Shown here: piece by piece, positions 16,729 through 26,132 of the stretch
Layout: each line of letters opens with the position of its first letter
How positions within the stretch are numbered: the stretch's first letter is position 1
DNA from: Amycolatopsis sp. 195334CR
Lineage (GTDB): Bacteria > Actinomycetota > Actinomycetes > Mycobacteriales > Pseudonocardiaceae
Direction of reading: 5' to 3'
NCBI RefSeq assembly: GCF_017309385.1
Contig: NZ_JAFJMJ010000002.1
Span: forward strand, 558,001-622,000
DNA length: 64,000 bases
Position numbers and translations under genes: made by a program
Notes under the pieces: model-generated
Told to the model about the DNA's origin: nothing
Database searches by the model: none
The model's input: the letters and a program-made list of their open reading frames with translations, nothing else

Positions 16729-17372
16729 CGCTCGTGGCCGTCGTCCACGCCACCGCCGCCGCGATGGCACCGGCGACGGCCGCTTTCGCCGACGAGTTCC
16801 CGGAAGCGCGGGTGCGGCACCTCCTCGACGACACGCTGATCACGGACGCCGAGCGCGCCGGCGGGCTCACCCCGCCGCTGCGCGCGCGGATGCGTTCGCT
16901 GATCGGCTACGCGCTCGACAGCGGGGCGGACGCGGTCCTGCTGAGCTGCTCGATGTACGGGCCCGTCGCCGAGGAATTCGAGGCGGCGCGGCCGGTGCTG
17001 TCCTCGGACGCGGCCTTGTTCGACGAAGTCGTGCGCCGGGCACCGAAGCGGGTGCACGTGCTGGGCCCGATCGAAGCCGGCACACGCGACACCGTCGATC
17101 GTCTACAAGCGACAGTCGGCGCGGCCACGGCCGTGTACGGCTCGGTGGTCACCGGGGCCAGGGACGCACTCGCCGCGGGGGACACCGGGCGGGCGGCCCG
17201 GCTGGTCGCCGAGACCGCCGCCCGGGACGTGGATCTGGTGCTGCTCGGGCAGTTCTCGCTCGCGCCCGCCCGTGACGCGGCGCAGGAACGGCTGGCCGTG
17301 CCGTTGCTCAGCCCGCCGCACCTGGCCGCGAACGCGCTCCGGTCCGCGCTCGGTTTCCCGGAGCGGACATGA
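16725..17372 (+). CDS. Asp/Glu/hydantoin racemase superfamily protein
   Basis: A 215-aa protein with the superfamily's two-domain pattern. The first catalytic Cys is in [10 protein letters not shown] (about residue 74). The second site, normally a Cys in a G-C-T/S-type turn, reads LLGQFSLAP, so only one Cys is present. Relatives include racemases, maleate isomerase and arylmalonate decarboxylase; the last also works with a single Cys, but at the other site. Start and stop overlap both neighbours by 4 bp. In this operon an isomerase or decarboxylase acting on a dicarboxylate is plausible. Confidence 0.75.
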   Translation: MTLVAVVHATAAAMAPATAAFADEFPEARVRHLLDDTLITDAERAGGLTPPLRARMRSLIGYALDSGADAVLLSCSMYGPVAEEFEAARPVLSSDAALFDEVVRRAPKRVHVLGPIEAGTRDTVDRLQATVGAATAVYGSVVTGARDALAAGDTGRAARLVAETAARDVDLVLLGQFSLAPARDAAQERLAVPLLSPPHLAANALRSALGFPERT

Positions 17373-19966
17373 GCACGCTCGTCGTGGGGTCCGAGCGCTT
17401 CCGCTTCCACCGCATCACCGGTCTCGCCCCGGCGGAGCTGCCCTACACCCTGCGGATCGTGCTGGAGAACCTGCTCCGCCACGGCAAGGACGAGCAGGTC
17501 GAGGCGCTGCTGCGGTGGGGCGCGCCGGACGTGCACGAGAACGCGGTCGACCTGCACCCCGCGCGGATCTTCCTGCACGACACCAACGGCGTGCCCGTGC
17601 TCGCCGACATCGCCGCCATGCGGCACGCCATGGCCGGGCTCGGCGGCGACCCGGCGCGGGTCAATCCGGCGATCCCGGCGGAACTGGTGATCGACCACTC
17701 GGTGATCGCCGACTTCTTCGGCAGGCCGGACGCGCTGGCCCGCAACGTCGAGATCGAGTACGGGCGCAACGCCGAGCGGTACCGGTTCCTCAAGTGGGGT
17801 CAGCAGAACCTGGAGAACTTCGCGGTCGTGCCGCCGGGCACCGGGATCATGCACCAGGTCAACCTCGAACACCTCGCGCGCGTGGTGGTGACCGAGGACG
17901 GCTGGGCGTATCCCGACGTCTGCCTCGGCACCGACTCGCACACCACGATGGTCAACGGGCTCGGGGTGCTCGGCTGGGGCATCGGCGGCATCGAAGCCGA
18001 GGCCGCCATGCTCGGCCAGTCGCTGTCCATGCTGGTCCCGCCGGTGGTCGGGGTCCGCCTGCGGGGTGCGCTGCCCGAGGGCACGACCGCGACGGATCTG
18101 GTGCTGACCATCACCGAACTGATGCGTGCGCACGGGGTGGTCGGCAAGTTCGTCGAGTTCTCCGGTCCCGGGGTCGCGGCGATCGGGCTGGCCGACCGGG
18201 CCACCATCGCGAACATGAGCCCGGAGTTCGGCTCGACCTGCGCCTACTTCCCGATCGACGAGGAAACGCTGCGGTACCTGCGGTTCAGCGGCCGGTCCCC
18301 GGAGCGCGTGGCGCTGGTCGAGGCGTACGCGAAGGAACAGGGCCTCTGGCACGAACCGGACCGCACGCCCGCCTACTCCGAAACGATCGACCTGGACCTG
18401 GGCACCGTCGTGCCGTCGCTGGCCGGGCCTCGCCGTCCCCAGGACCGGGTCCGGGTCGACCAGGTGAAGGACAGCTTCCGGCGGGACCTGGGCGCACCAC
18501 CCGGGGAAGCCGTGCCGGTGGTGCTGGACGGCCGGGAGCACCGGCTGGGGCACGGCGCGGTCGCCATCGCGGCGATCACCTCGTGCACCAACACCTCCAA
18601 CCCGGCGGTGATGGTGGCGGCGGGCTTGCTGGCCCGCAACGCCGTCGAGGCCGGGCTGCGCAGCAAGCCGTGGGTCAAGACCAGCCTCTCGCCGGGGTCG
18701 CGCGTGGTCACCGAGTACCTGCGGGAGGCCGGGCTGACGCCGTACCTGGACGAACTGGGCTTCCACCTCACCGGATTCGGCTGCATGACCTGCATCGGCG
18801 CCTCCGGTCCGCTGATCGACGAGGTGACCGCGGCGGTGGACGAGCACGGCCTGGCCGTCGCCGCGGTGCTGTCCGGCAACCGCAACTTCGACGGCCGCGT
18901 CAATCCCGACGTCCGGTTGAACTACCTCGCCTCACCGCCGCTGGTGGTCGCCTACGCGCTGGCGGGCACGATGGACCTCGACCCGCTCACCGAGCCGCTG
19001 GGCACCGGGCCGCAGGGCGATCCGGTGTACCTGCGTGACATCTGGCCGTCATCGGCGCAGATCCGCGAGGTGGTGGACGGGAGCCTGCGGCGGGAGATGT
19101 TCACCGAGGTCTACCGCGACGTGTTCGCCGGGGACGAGCGCTGGCGCGCACTCGACGCACCCGCCGGGGAGACCTTCAGCTGGGACGAGGACTCCACCTA
19201 CCTCCGGCGTCCGCCCTATTTGGACGCAATGAGCGCGGAACCCGCGCCGGTCGAGGACGTGCTCGGGGCGCGCGTCCTGGTCCGTCTCGGTGATTCCGTG
19301 ACCACCGACCACGTCTCCCCGGCGGGCGCGATCCCGCCCGGCACGCCCGCCGGTGAGCACCTCACCGGGCTCGGGGTGACGCGGTTCGAGCTGAACACCT
19401 ACGCCTCCCGCCGCGGCAACCACGAGGTGATGATGCGCGGCTGCTTCGCGAACGTGCGGTTGCGCAACCAGCTCGTCCCCGGCCGGGAAGGCGGCAGCGC
19501 GCTGGCTCCGGACGGGACGGTGACCAGCGTGTACGACGCCGCGCTCGCGCACCGGGGGACTCCGCTCATCGTGCTCGCGAGGCGTGACTACGGCACCGGT
19601 TCTTCCCGCGACTGGGCGGCGAAGGGGCCCGCGCTGCTCGGGGTGCGCGTGGTGCTGGCGGAATCCTTCGAGCGGATCCACCGGTCCAACCTCATCGGCA
19701 TGGGGGTGCTGCCGTTGCAGTTCACCGCTGGGGAGTCGGCGGAGAGCCTGGGGCTGACCGGGCACGAAACCTTCGACATCCGCGGTCTCGCGGGTGCCGA
19801 ACCGGGCCACTACCCGAAAACGGTGACGATCGACGCCGATGGATGCGTGTTCGAAGCGATCGTCCGGCTCGACACCGTGCGGGAGCAGGAATACCACCGC
19901 CACGGCGGCATCCTCCCGTTCGTCCTGCGTGATCTTCTGACTGCCGAAGGGAATTCCCGCCGATGA
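17369..19966 (+). CDS. aconitate hydratase (AcnA-type)
   Basis: An 865-aa protein, slightly shorter than usual AcnA (about 890-940). Cluster ligands are visible: [10 protein letters not shown] and GFGCMTCIG supply the three Cys for the [4Fe-4S] centre. [26 protein letters not shown] and the C-terminal domain 4 ([41 protein letters not shown]) are typical. It interconverts citrate-like and isocitrate-like acids through a cis-aconitate type intermediate. Given its operon it may be a dedicated paralogue for a citrate analogue rather than the TCA-cycle enzyme. It overlaps both neighbours by 4 bp. Confidence 0.92.
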   Translation: MSTLVVGSERFRFHRITGLAPAELPYTLRIVLENLLRHGKDEQVEALLRWGAPDVHENAVDLHPARIFLHDTNGVPVLADIAAMRHAMAGLGGDPARVNPAIPAELVIDHSVIADFFGRPDALARNVEIEYGRNAERYRFLKWGQQNLENFAVVPPGTGIMHQVNLEHLARVVVTEDGWAYPDVCLGTDSHTTMVNGLGVLGWGIGGIEAEAAMLGQSLSMLVPPVVGVRLRGALPEGTTATDLVLTITELMRAHGVVGKFVEFSGPGVAAIGLADRATIANMSPEFGSTCAYFPIDEETLRYLRFSGRSPERVALVEAYAKEQGLWHEPDRTPAYSETIDLDLGTVVPSLAGPRRPQDRVRVDQVKDSFRRDLGAPPGEAVPVVLDGREHRLGHGAVAIAAITSCTNTSNPAVMVAAGLLARNAVEAGLRSKPWVKTSLSPGSRVVTEYLREAGLTPYLDELGFHLTGFGCMTCIGASGPLIDEVTAAVDEHGLAVAAVLSGNRNFDGRVNPDVRLNYLASPPLVVAYALAGTMDLDPLTEPLGTGPQGDPVYLRDIWPSSAQIREVVDGSLRREMFTEVYRDVFAGDERWRALDAPAGETFSWDEDSTYLRRPPYLDAMSAEPAPVEDVLGARVLVRLGDSVTTDHVSPAGAIPPGTPAGEHLTGLGVTRFELNTYASRRGNHEVMMRGCFANVRLRNQLVPGREGGSALAPDGTVTSVYDAALAHRGTPLIVLARRDYGTGSSRDWAAKGPALLGVRVVLAESFERIHRSNLIGMGVLPLQFTAGESAESLGLTGHETFDIRGLAGAEPGHYPKTVTIDADGCVFEAIVRLDTVREQEYHRHGGILPFVLRDLLTAEGNSRR

Positions 19967-20994
19967 TCCCGATCGCCGCGTTGAGAACCGCGGGCACGCG
20001 CATCCTGGAGGCGGTCGGCGTTCCGCACGATGACGCTTCGCTGGTGAGCGACAGCCTGGTCACCGCGGACCGCTGGGGCCACCCGTCACACGGCATGCTG
20101 CGCCTCGGCTGGTACGTCGCGCGCCTGCGCTCGGGCGCCATGCGGGTCACGGAACCGCGTCTGGTGGGCGGATTCGGTGCGGTGGCGGTGCTCGACGGCG
20201 CCGACGGGATCGGGCAGGTCGTCGCCGAACGGGCGTGCTCGCTCGCCGTCGAACGCGCGGGGGAGCACGGCGTGGGGGTGGTCGCGGTGCGCGACAGCAA
20301 TCACTTCGGGACCGCCGCCTACTGGACGCGGCGGATGGCCGCGGCGGGCTGCGTCGGCATCCTGACCACCAACGGGAGTCCGGCGATGGCGCCGTGGGGT
20401 GGGCGGGAGAAGACGGTCGGCGCCAACCCGTGGTCGATCGCCACGCCCGGGGGTGCGCACGGCCCGGTGGTGCTCGACCTGGCGAACACCGGGGTGGCCA
20501 GGGGGAAGATCTACGCCGCGTTGCAGCGGGATGAGTCCATTCCGGACACCTGGGCGCTGGACGCCGGCGGGCGGCCCACCACCGACCCGCGCGCGGCGAT
20601 CGACGGCCTCCTCGCGCCGATGGCCGGGCACAAGGGCTACGCGATCTCGTTCCTGATGGACGTGCTGTCCGGGGTGCTGACCGGGAGTTCGTACGGCACC
20701 GGGGTCACCGGGCCGTACGTGCCGGACGTGCGTTCCGGGTGCGGGCACCTGGTCCTCGCCCTGCGTGTCGACGCGGTGCTCGACCCGGACGAGTTCGCCA
20801 CGCGGATCGACGACCTCATCAGCACGACCAAGGCGGTACCGCTCGCGCCAGGTGCCGAGGAGATCTTCTACCCCGGCGAAATCGAGAACCGCGCGGAGGC
20901 GGCCGATTCGGTCGTCCTGCCCGCGAAAACGCTGGCGGAACTGCACGAACTGGCGGCGTCGTGCGGGGTTGAGCTCGACCTGCCGGCCGGTTAG
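19963..20994 (+). CDS. Ldh2-type malate/L-lactate dehydrogenase family oxidoreductase
   Basis: A 343-aa protein of the type 2 malate/lactate/sulfolactate dehydrogenase family. The N-terminal helix signature [21 protein letters not shown], catalytic His in [13 protein letters not shown] and [10 protein letters not shown] are characteristic. It reduces or oxidises a 2-hydroxy/2-oxo acid with NAD(P)H. As the last gene of the operon, overlapping aconitase by 4 bp, it would complete oxidation or reduction of a 2-oxo acid made upstream. The exact acid is unknown. Its stop overlaps the stop of a convergent gene remnant. Confidence 0.88.
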   Translation: MIPIAALRTAGTRILEAVGVPHDDASLVSDSLVTADRWGHPSHGMLRLGWYVARLRSGAMRVTEPRLVGGFGAVAVLDGADGIGQVVAERACSLAVERAGEHGVGVVAVRDSNHFGTAAYWTRRMAAAGCVGILTTNGSPAMAPWGGREKTVGANPWSIATPGGAHGPVVLDLANTGVARGKIYAALQRDESIPDTWALDAGGRPTTDPRAAIDGLLAPMAGHKGYAISFLMDVLSGVLTGSSYGTGVTGPYVPDVRSGCGHLVLALRVDAVLDPDEFATRIDDLISTTKAVPLAPGAEEIFYPGEIENRAEAADSVVLPAKTLAELHELAASCGVELDLPAG

Positions 20995-21122
20995 CCGTCC
21001 GCGAGATGTTCCCGGCGCAGGCGGTCCATCAGTGCTCGCACGGCATCGGGGCCGCCTGCCACCAGGGCGTCGAACCGGTCCCACTCGGGTGGGGCGTCGG
21101 CGGGCCGTCCGAAGCGGGGGGG
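20991..21122 (-). pseudogene. 3' remnant of a gene cut by the IS110-type element
   Basis: On the minus strand the 43 codons before the TAA at 20993-20991 read as a natural protein end (PPEWDRFDALVAGGPDAVRA, then [13 protein letters not shown]). The frame is cut at the boundary of the transposase element, at about 21122. No start exists. I could not find the matching 5' part on the other side of the element, so it is deleted or lies elsewhere. The family is not recognised. Confidence 0.6.
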
Positions 21123-21138
21123 TGTCCCTATGAGTTTG

Positions 21139-22344
21139 TCAAGCGGCTGCTGCGGCGTGGGTTGGTTCGGGGTGTCGGTAGCGGGCTCCGTTTCGGAGCA
21201 TGGCGTAGAGGACGTCGCAGCGTCGTCGGGCGAGGCAGATGAGGGCGGCGTTGTGTTTCTTGCCCTCGGCTCTCTTGCGGTCGTAGTAGGCGCGGCTGGT
21301 CGGGTCGTGCAGTGCGGCGAAGGCGGCGAGGAAGAACGCGCGTTTGAGTTTGCGGTTGCCGGTGCGGGCGGGGTGTTCGCCTTTGATGCTGGTGCCCGAG
21401 GTGCGGGTGACCGGGGCGATGCCGGCGTAGGCGGCCAGGTGGGCGGAGCTGGCGAAGTTGGAGGCGTCGCCGATTTCGAGCAGGATGCGGGCGGCGGTCC
21501 TGATCCCGATGCCGGGCATCGAGGTCAGGACCCCGGCAAGAGGGTGCGCATCGAGAATCTCCTCGACCTCGGTGGCGAGTTGTGTGCGTTGCTGGAGCAC
21601 GGTTTTGAGGCTGTCGGCGAGTCTGGGCAGCACGGTGTCCGCGGCGGTGGTTCCGGGGACGGTGACGGTTTGCTCGTCCAGTGCGTCGAGGATCGCGGTG
21701 ACGAGTGTGTCGCCCATGCGCGGGGCGTGAACCTTCGCGATGGCAGTGAGTTTGCGGCGCCCGGCCTTGCGGATTCCGGTGGGGCCACCGCAACGGGACA
21801 GGATTTCCAGGACCGCCGGATGACTGATCTTCGGGCCGATCGCGCGTTCGAGGGCGGGGTGGACGCCGGTGAGCAGCCCGCGGATGCGGTTGGCGATCCG
21901 GGTGGCTTCGCCGGCCAGGTCGTCGTCGAAGCCGACCAGCACTTCCAGCTCGGCCAGGGTGTCGTCCCCGACGTCGACCGGGCGCAGCGTGTGCGGCAGC
22001 GAGCGGGCCGCGTCGGCGATGATGAACGCGTCGCGAGCATCGGTTTTGGCCTTGCCCGGGTAGAGATCGGCGATGCGGCGCATCGCCAGCCCGGGCAGAT
22101 AGGCGACTTGGTGACCGGCTGCGCGGGCGACGGCGACCGGCAGCGCGCCGATCGTGGCTGGCTGATCAACCACGACCAGCAGCGGACCGAGCTGGGCGAG
22201 CTTGTCGAACAACGCGCGAAGTTTGGGTTCGCTGTTGGGCAAGGGCCCGTCATGCAGCCGCTTGCCAGCCGGATCCAGGCCCACCGCGTGGTGGCTGCCC
22301 TTGCCGACGTCAAGGCCGAGGAACACGCCGAAACTGCTGGTCAT
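21139..22344 (-). CDS. IS110 family transposase (DEDD recombinase)
   Basis: A 401-aa protein of full family length. The N-terminal RuvC-like DEDD domain has VFLGLDVGKGSHHAVGLD, VVVDQPA and KTDARDAFIIADAAR. The C-terminal Tnp_20 domain has LTSMPGIGIRTAARILLEIGDASNF, AAYAGIAPVTRTSGTS and KRAFFLAAFAAL, with the conserved Ser involved in strand exchange. ATG 22344 gives the canonical N-terminus. In this family the enzyme works with a bridge RNA encoded in the adjacent non-coding end. No frameshift or stop is seen. Confidence 0.95.
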   Translation of the reverse strand: MTSSFGVFLGLDVGKGSHHAVGLDPAGKRLHDGPLPNSEPKLRALFDKLAQLGPLLVVVDQPATIGALPVAVARAAGHQVAYLPGLAMRRIADLYPGKAKTDARDAFIIADAARSLPHTLRPVDVGDDTLAELEVLVGFDDDLAGEATRIANRIRGLLTGVHPALERAIGPKISHPAVLEILSRCGGPTGIRKAGRRKLTAIAKVHAPRMGDTLVTAILDALDEQTVTVPGTTAADTVLPRLADSLKTVLQQRTQLATEVEEILDAHPLAGVLTSMPGIGIRTAARILLEIGDASNFASSAHLAAYAGIAPVTRTSGTSIKGEHPARTGNRKLKRAFFLAAFAALHDPTSRAYYDRKRAEGKKHNAALICLARRRCDVLYAMLRNGARYRHPEPTHAAAAA

Positions 22345-22429
22345 GCACGGTTCTTTCGTCCGTCGCGGGTGGTCGCCGGTCAGGCATCGATGGCCGGCAC
22401 CCACGTTACGACGAGACCTGCCCTGCGGG

Positions 22430-22560
22430 CGGCCGTGTCCCTATTCAGCGGTCCCTCGATGCCGCCAGGCCCGGTGACACCACCCCCCGGATCATGGACT
22501 CGACTGGGGGCATCAGTCATGCCGAACCTGGCGACCACAGCTCCTTGATCAGGAACTACG
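22430..22560 (-). ncRNA. candidate IS110 bridge RNA region
   Basis: The non-coding DNA upstream of the transposase, read in the transposase direction, can form small stem-loops: 22539-22557 (7-bp stem allowing one G-U) and 22509-22523 (GGCAT/ATGCC). It contains ATAGGGACAC (22444-22435), identical to the sequence beside the element's other end. IS110-group elements are known to encode a bridge RNA here whose loops match donor and target DNA. Assignment is by position and these features only. Confidence 0.35.
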
Positions 22561-22655
22561 AAAAAGGTAACGGGGCAATTCGACCGTGCGGTTGATGGGA
22601 AACACCCGATCGCGAGACGCTGGTACCCACCCATTCCGCTCGGGCGAGGAGCACG

Positions 22656-23249
22656 ATGTCCCGGTTGGTCGCGCAGATGTTCATCAGCCTCGACGGTGTC
22701 GTGCAGGCACCCGGCGATCCCGGCGAGGATCGGTCCGGTGGGTTCCGGCACGGCGGCTGGCACCTGCCGTACCACGACGCGGCGGTCCACGCCTGGGTCG
22801 AGCGCAACAACGACAACGCCGCCGGGTACCTGATCGGCCGCCGGACCTACGACTTCTTCAAGGACCACTGGCCGGCCGCCACCGAGGAGTCCGTCGGCTC
22901 GCTCGCCCGGCAGATGAACGAGAAGACCAAGTGGGTGGTGTCCGCCACCCTCGACGAGCCGACCACCTGGGCTCACTGCAAGACCACCGCCATGCCCGAC
23001 TCGCGGCGCGCCGTCGACGAGCTGATCGGCGCCGTCGGCGGCGACCTCCTGCTGCTGGGCAGCACCCAGCTCCTCGGCAGCCTGCTCACGGCGGGGCTGG
23101 TCGACCGGCTGCACCTGGTCCTCGACCCGATCGCGCTCGGACAGGGCGCACGGCTCTTCCCGCTCGACGGCACCACGCGGTGGAACCTGGTCGAAAACCA
23201 GTCGACGGCGAGCGGGGCGGTACTGCTCACCTACGACGCGGCGGCCTGA
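22656..23249 (+). CDS. dihydrofolate-reductase-like / RibD C-terminal domain protein
   Basis: A 197-aa protein of the RibD_C family (QMFISLDGVVQAPG near the start, LIGRRTYDFF, GGDLLLLGSTQLLGSLLTAGLVDRLHLVLDPIALGQGARLF). These share the DHFR fold and bind NADPH, but most family members have no known substrate. It is preceded by AGGAG and a 311-bp stretch (22345-22655) that belongs largely to the IS element. It is not the folate enzyme; that gene is at 63141. Confidence 0.85.
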   Translation: MSRLVAQMFISLDGVVQAPGDPGEDRSGGFRHGGWHLPYHDAAVHAWVERNNDNAAGYLIGRRTYDFFKDHWPAATEESVGSLARQMNEKTKWVVSATLDEPTTWAHCKTTAMPDSRRAVDELIGAVGGDLLLLGSTQLLGSLLTAGLVDRLHLVLDPIALGQGARLFPLDGTTRWNLVENQSTASGAVLLTYDAAA

Positions 23250-23322
23250 CCCGGGACTCCCCGCAGTCCGGCGACCTGCTCCGGGCGAGCAGCAGCGCCG
23301 CTGCCCGACCGGTCGGGCACGA

Positions 23323-24741
23323 TCACCCGCCCGTCGGCAAGTCCCTCGCGACCTCGGCGAGCCGGGTGATGCCGCGCCGGATGGCGGGTTCGTTGAGCGT
23401 GGCGTACCCGAAGATCAACCCGCCGCGTTCAGGGCGTTCGAGGTAGTACTGCGCGAGGCCCGCGATACCGACACCGTGCGCGGCGGCCGTCGCGACCACC
23501 GCCGCCTCGTCCCAGTCCGGCGGTAGCCAGGTCACCAGGTGCAGCCCGGCCGAGATGCCCGCCGGTTCGAGTTCGGGCAGGAACTCCCGCAGCGCACCCA
23601 GGAGCGCGTCGCGGCGACGCCGGTAGACCGGGCGCATGCGCCGCAGGTGGCGGTCGAACTCCCCGCGGGCGAGGAAGTCGGCGAAGGCCAGCTGGTCCAT
23701 CACCGGCGAACCCCGGTCGGCGACCACCTTGGCCTCGGCGACCGGGCCGACGAGGTGCGCGGGCAGCACGAGCCAGCCGAGCCGCAACCCCGGCGCCAGC
23801 GTTTTGCTCGCCGTACCCGCATACGCGACCTGCTCGGGTGCCAGTCCTTGCAGGGCACCGATCGGCGCGCGGTCGTAGCGGTACTCGGTGTCGTAGTCGT
23901 CCTCGATCACCAGCGCGCCGGTGCGGTTAGCCCAGCGCACCACGGCCGCGCGCGCGTCCGCGGCCAGCACTCCGCCGGTCGGCCACTGGTGCGACGGGGT
24001 GAGCACGAGCGCGTCGGCGTGGGTCCGGTCCAGCTCCGCCACGTCGATGCCGTCGGGTCCAACCGGGATGCCGACCACGGACATGCCCAGTGCGGCGGCG
24101 ATCGGCCGGGTGTCGTCGTCGGCCGAAGGGTCCTCCACGGCGATCCGCTTCGCACCCGCGGCGGCGAGCACCTGCAGCAGAAGCGCGAGCCCCTGGGCGT
24201 ACCCGTTGCAGACGACCACGCGGTCCGGCGTGGCCGCGGTGCCCCGCACGCGGTTGAGGTAGTCGCTCAGCGCCAGGTGCAGCTCCGGCACCCCGCGCCC
24301 GTCGAGGTAACCGAAGCGGTCCGCCGGGATTTCGGTGAGCACGCGGCGGATCGAGCGCAGCCAGGCGGCGCGCGGGAAGCTCGACACGTCGGCCCGCCCG
24401 TAGCCGAAGTCGATCGCGGGCGCGGCCGGCCGGACCGCCCGCGGTGCCGGTCGTGGTGCGGTCCGCGCCCCCGCCGCGACCTCGGTGTAACCCCCGGACC
24501 GGCTCGCCAGGTACCCCTCGGCCACCAGCTGCTGGTACGCCTCGACGACCACCCCGCGCGACACGCCGAGGTCGGCGGCCAGCGCGCGGGTGGGCGGCAG
24601 GGCCGTGCCGAGCGGCAGCCGCCCGGACTGGACGCCCTCCCGGATGGCGGTGCCCAGCTGTCGGTGCAGCGGTACCTTCGCTTCGCGGTCGAGCCGGACC
24701 AGCAGCTCGGCAGCCGGCGAATTGGTCCTGGATCGCGACAT
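23323..24741 (-). CDS. MocR-type regulator (GntR HTH plus aminotransferase domain)
   Basis: A 472-aa protein. Residues about 10-85 are a GntR winged helix ([40 protein letters not shown]). Residues about 110-470 are a fold-type I aminotransferase domain. The PLP lysine is in [15 protein letters not shown], and the cofactor Asp and Tyr are in [14 protein letters not shown]. MocR proteins use bound PLP to sense PLP or amino compounds (PdxR, GabR). It diverges from the flavoenzyme gene with a 46-bp gap, so that gene is its likely target. Confidence 0.92.
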   Translation of the reverse strand: MSRSRTNSPAAELLVRLDREAKVPLHRQLGTAIREGVQSGRLPLGTALPPTRALAADLGVSRGVVVEAYQQLVAEGYLASRSGGYTEVAAGARTAPRPAPRAVRPAAPAIDFGYGRADVSSFPRAAWLRSIRRVLTEIPADRFGYLDGRGVPELHLALSDYLNRVRGTAATPDRVVVCNGYAQGLALLLQVLAAAGAKRIAVEDPSADDDTRPIAAALGMSVVGIPVGPDGIDVAELDRTHADALVLTPSHQWPTGGVLAADARAAVVRWANRTGALVIEDDYDTEYRYDRAPIGALQGLAPEQVAYAGTASKTLAPGLRLGWLVLPAHLVGPVAEAKVVADRGSPVMDQLAFADFLARGEFDRHLRRMRPVYRRRRDALLGALREFLPELEPAGISAGLHLVTWLPPDWDEAAVVATAAAHGVGIAGLAQYYLERPERGGLIFGYATLNEPAIRRGITRLAEVARDLPTGG

Positions 24742-24787
24742 GGAATTGGACGTTAGACTCCGGACCGATTCCGGTCACGCTGGTTCC

Positions 24788-26098
24788 ATGACCACTACCG
24801 AAACCGCCTTCGACGGCCAGTTCCTCCAGCCCGGCGACGCCGGCTACGACCAGGCCAGGACCGTGTGGAACGCGATGGTCGACCGGCGGCCCCGCCTGAT
24901 CCTGCGCTGCGCCACGGTGGCCGACGTGGTGCGTGCCGTGCGCCTCGCCCGCGAGCGCGACCTGGAGATCGGCGTCCGCTGCGGCGGGCACAGCGGGCTG
25001 GGCCTTGCCGTGCCCGAGGACGGGCTGATGATCGACCTGACCCCGCTGAACGGCGTGCGCGTCGAGGGCCGCCGGGCCCGCGTCGGCGGCGGCGCCCTGC
25101 TCGGCGAACTCGACCGCGCGGCGCAGCGCCACGGGCTGGCCACCACCGCGGGCAACGTGTCCCACACCGGCGTCGGCGGGCTCACCCTCGGCGGTGGCAT
25201 GGGCTGGCTCGCCCGGCAGTACGGGCTCGCTTGCGACAACGTGCTGTCGTTCCAGGTGGTCACCGCCGAGGGCGCGGTCGTCCGGGCCAGCGCGACCGAG
25301 AATCCCGAGCTGTTCTGGGGTTTGCGCGGGGACGGCGGCAATTTCGGCATCGTCACCGAGTTCGAGTTCGCGCTGCACGCGGTGGGTACGCGGGCGCTGG
25401 TCGCGGAGTACGACTTCCCGGTCGAACGCGCCGCGGCGGCCATGCGGACCTGGCGCGATCTGAGCCACGAAGCGCCCCGGCAGGCGACCTTTACCGCGTC
25501 ACTGGGGAAGAAGCTCGAAGTCGGGTTCGTCTGGGTCGGTGACCCGGCGGCCGCCCAGCCGCTGCTGCACCGGATGCGCGCGCTCGGGCACCCGCTGGAA
25601 AGCCGCGTTCGTGAACTGTCCTATTTGGACCTCCAGCAGCGGGACGACCAGACCGGCCGCCACGCGCTTCGCCGTTACTCGAAGGCCCACTACCTGCCCG
25701 AGCTCTCCGACGCCGCGATCGACGCGTTCCTGTCCCGTGGCGTGGACGACCCGCGGCTGCCGGGCCTGCCCAACGCGAGCCTCCAGGCCTACGGCGGTGC
25801 GATCGCCGACGTGGCCGACGAGGACACCGCATTCGGTTACCGCGGCACGAAGTTCGAGTACGGCACGGGAATCGGCTGGACCGACCCCGCCGAGGACGAG
25901 GCGCGGATGGCCGCCGCCCGGCGGAGCGCCCGCGCCCTCGAACCGTTCGCGCACGGCGTGTACTTCAACTCCCTGAGCGACGACCGGATCCAGCGCGCCT
26001 TCCCGCCGGCGAAACTCGCCCGGCTCACCGCGCTCAAGCGCGTCTACGACCCGCAGAACGTGTTCCACCTCAACCCGAACATCGATCCGCGGGGTTGA
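24788..26098 (+). CDS. FAD-binding oxidoreductase, berberine-bridge-enzyme type
   Basis: A 436-aa protein with a PCMH FAD domain (residues about 30-200) and a C-terminal BBE segment ([14 protein letters not shown]). In RCGGHSGLG, His68 is the usual 8-alpha-histidyl FAD attachment. The second attachment Cys of bicovalent members is absent: the equivalent stretch reads [17 protein letters not shown]. It probably oxidises an alcohol, sugar or alkaloid-like substrate, producing H2O2. There is no signal peptide. MocR lies divergently upstream, and the stop codon overlaps the MerR promoter of the next gene. Confidence 0.87.
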   Translation: MTTTETAFDGQFLQPGDAGYDQARTVWNAMVDRRPRLILRCATVADVVRAVRLARERDLEIGVRCGGHSGLGLAVPEDGLMIDLTPLNGVRVEGRRARVGGGALLGELDRAAQRHGLATTAGNVSHTGVGGLTLGGGMGWLARQYGLACDNVLSFQVVTAEGAVVRASATENPELFWGLRGDGGNFGIVTEFEFALHAVGTRALVAEYDFPVERAAAAMRTWRDLSHEAPRQATFTASLGKKLEVGFVWVGDPAAAQPLLHRMRALGHPLESRVRELSYLDLQQRDDQTGRHALRRYSKAHYLPELSDAAIDAFLSRGVDDPRLPGLPNASLQAYGGAIADVADEDTAFGYRGTKFEYGTGIGWTDPAEDEARMAAARRSARALEPFAHGVYFNSLSDDRIQRAFPPAKLARLTALKRVYDPQNVFHLNPNIDPRG

Positions 26099-26126
26099 CC
26101 CTGACGCAGGGTCAACCTTCCAGCCT
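26094..26126 (+). promoter_or_regulatory. MerR-type promoter with palindromic operator
   Basis: GTTGACCCT-N5-AGGGTCAAC (26094-26116) is a perfect inverted repeat. A -35 element TTGACC at 26095-26100 is followed, after an overlong 20-bp spacer, by a -10-like CAGCCT at 26121-26126. The long spacer filled by a palindrome is the hallmark of MerR-controlled promoters. Transcription would start at about 26133, the ATG itself, giving a leaderless mRNA. Confidence 0.65.
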
Positions 26127-26132
26127 GGTGGT

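Larger units (their letters stand above)
21122..22600 (-). mobile_element. IS110-family insertion element (right boundary uncertain)
   Basis: It consists of one intact transposase gene and a structured non-coding stretch upstream of it, the organisation of the IS110 group. There are no terminal inverted repeats, as expected. The left boundary is placed where the remnant gene frame ends. The 10-mer GTGTCCCTAT at the left end (21122-21131) recurs at 22435-22444 inside the non-coding part, either as an end repeat or as a guide match. The right end is somewhere between 22444 and about 22640. The element looks complete and possibly active. Confidence 0.7.

Noticed and set aside
16907..18847. 646-codon minus-strand open frame
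   Set aside because: It is antisense to the aconitase gene, which has complete iron-sulfur motifs; composition is typical of a shadow frame.
23250..23322. intrinsic terminator between the RibD-like and MocR genes
   Set aside because: Only a short mismatched stem around 23252-23275 and no T-run; too weak to call.
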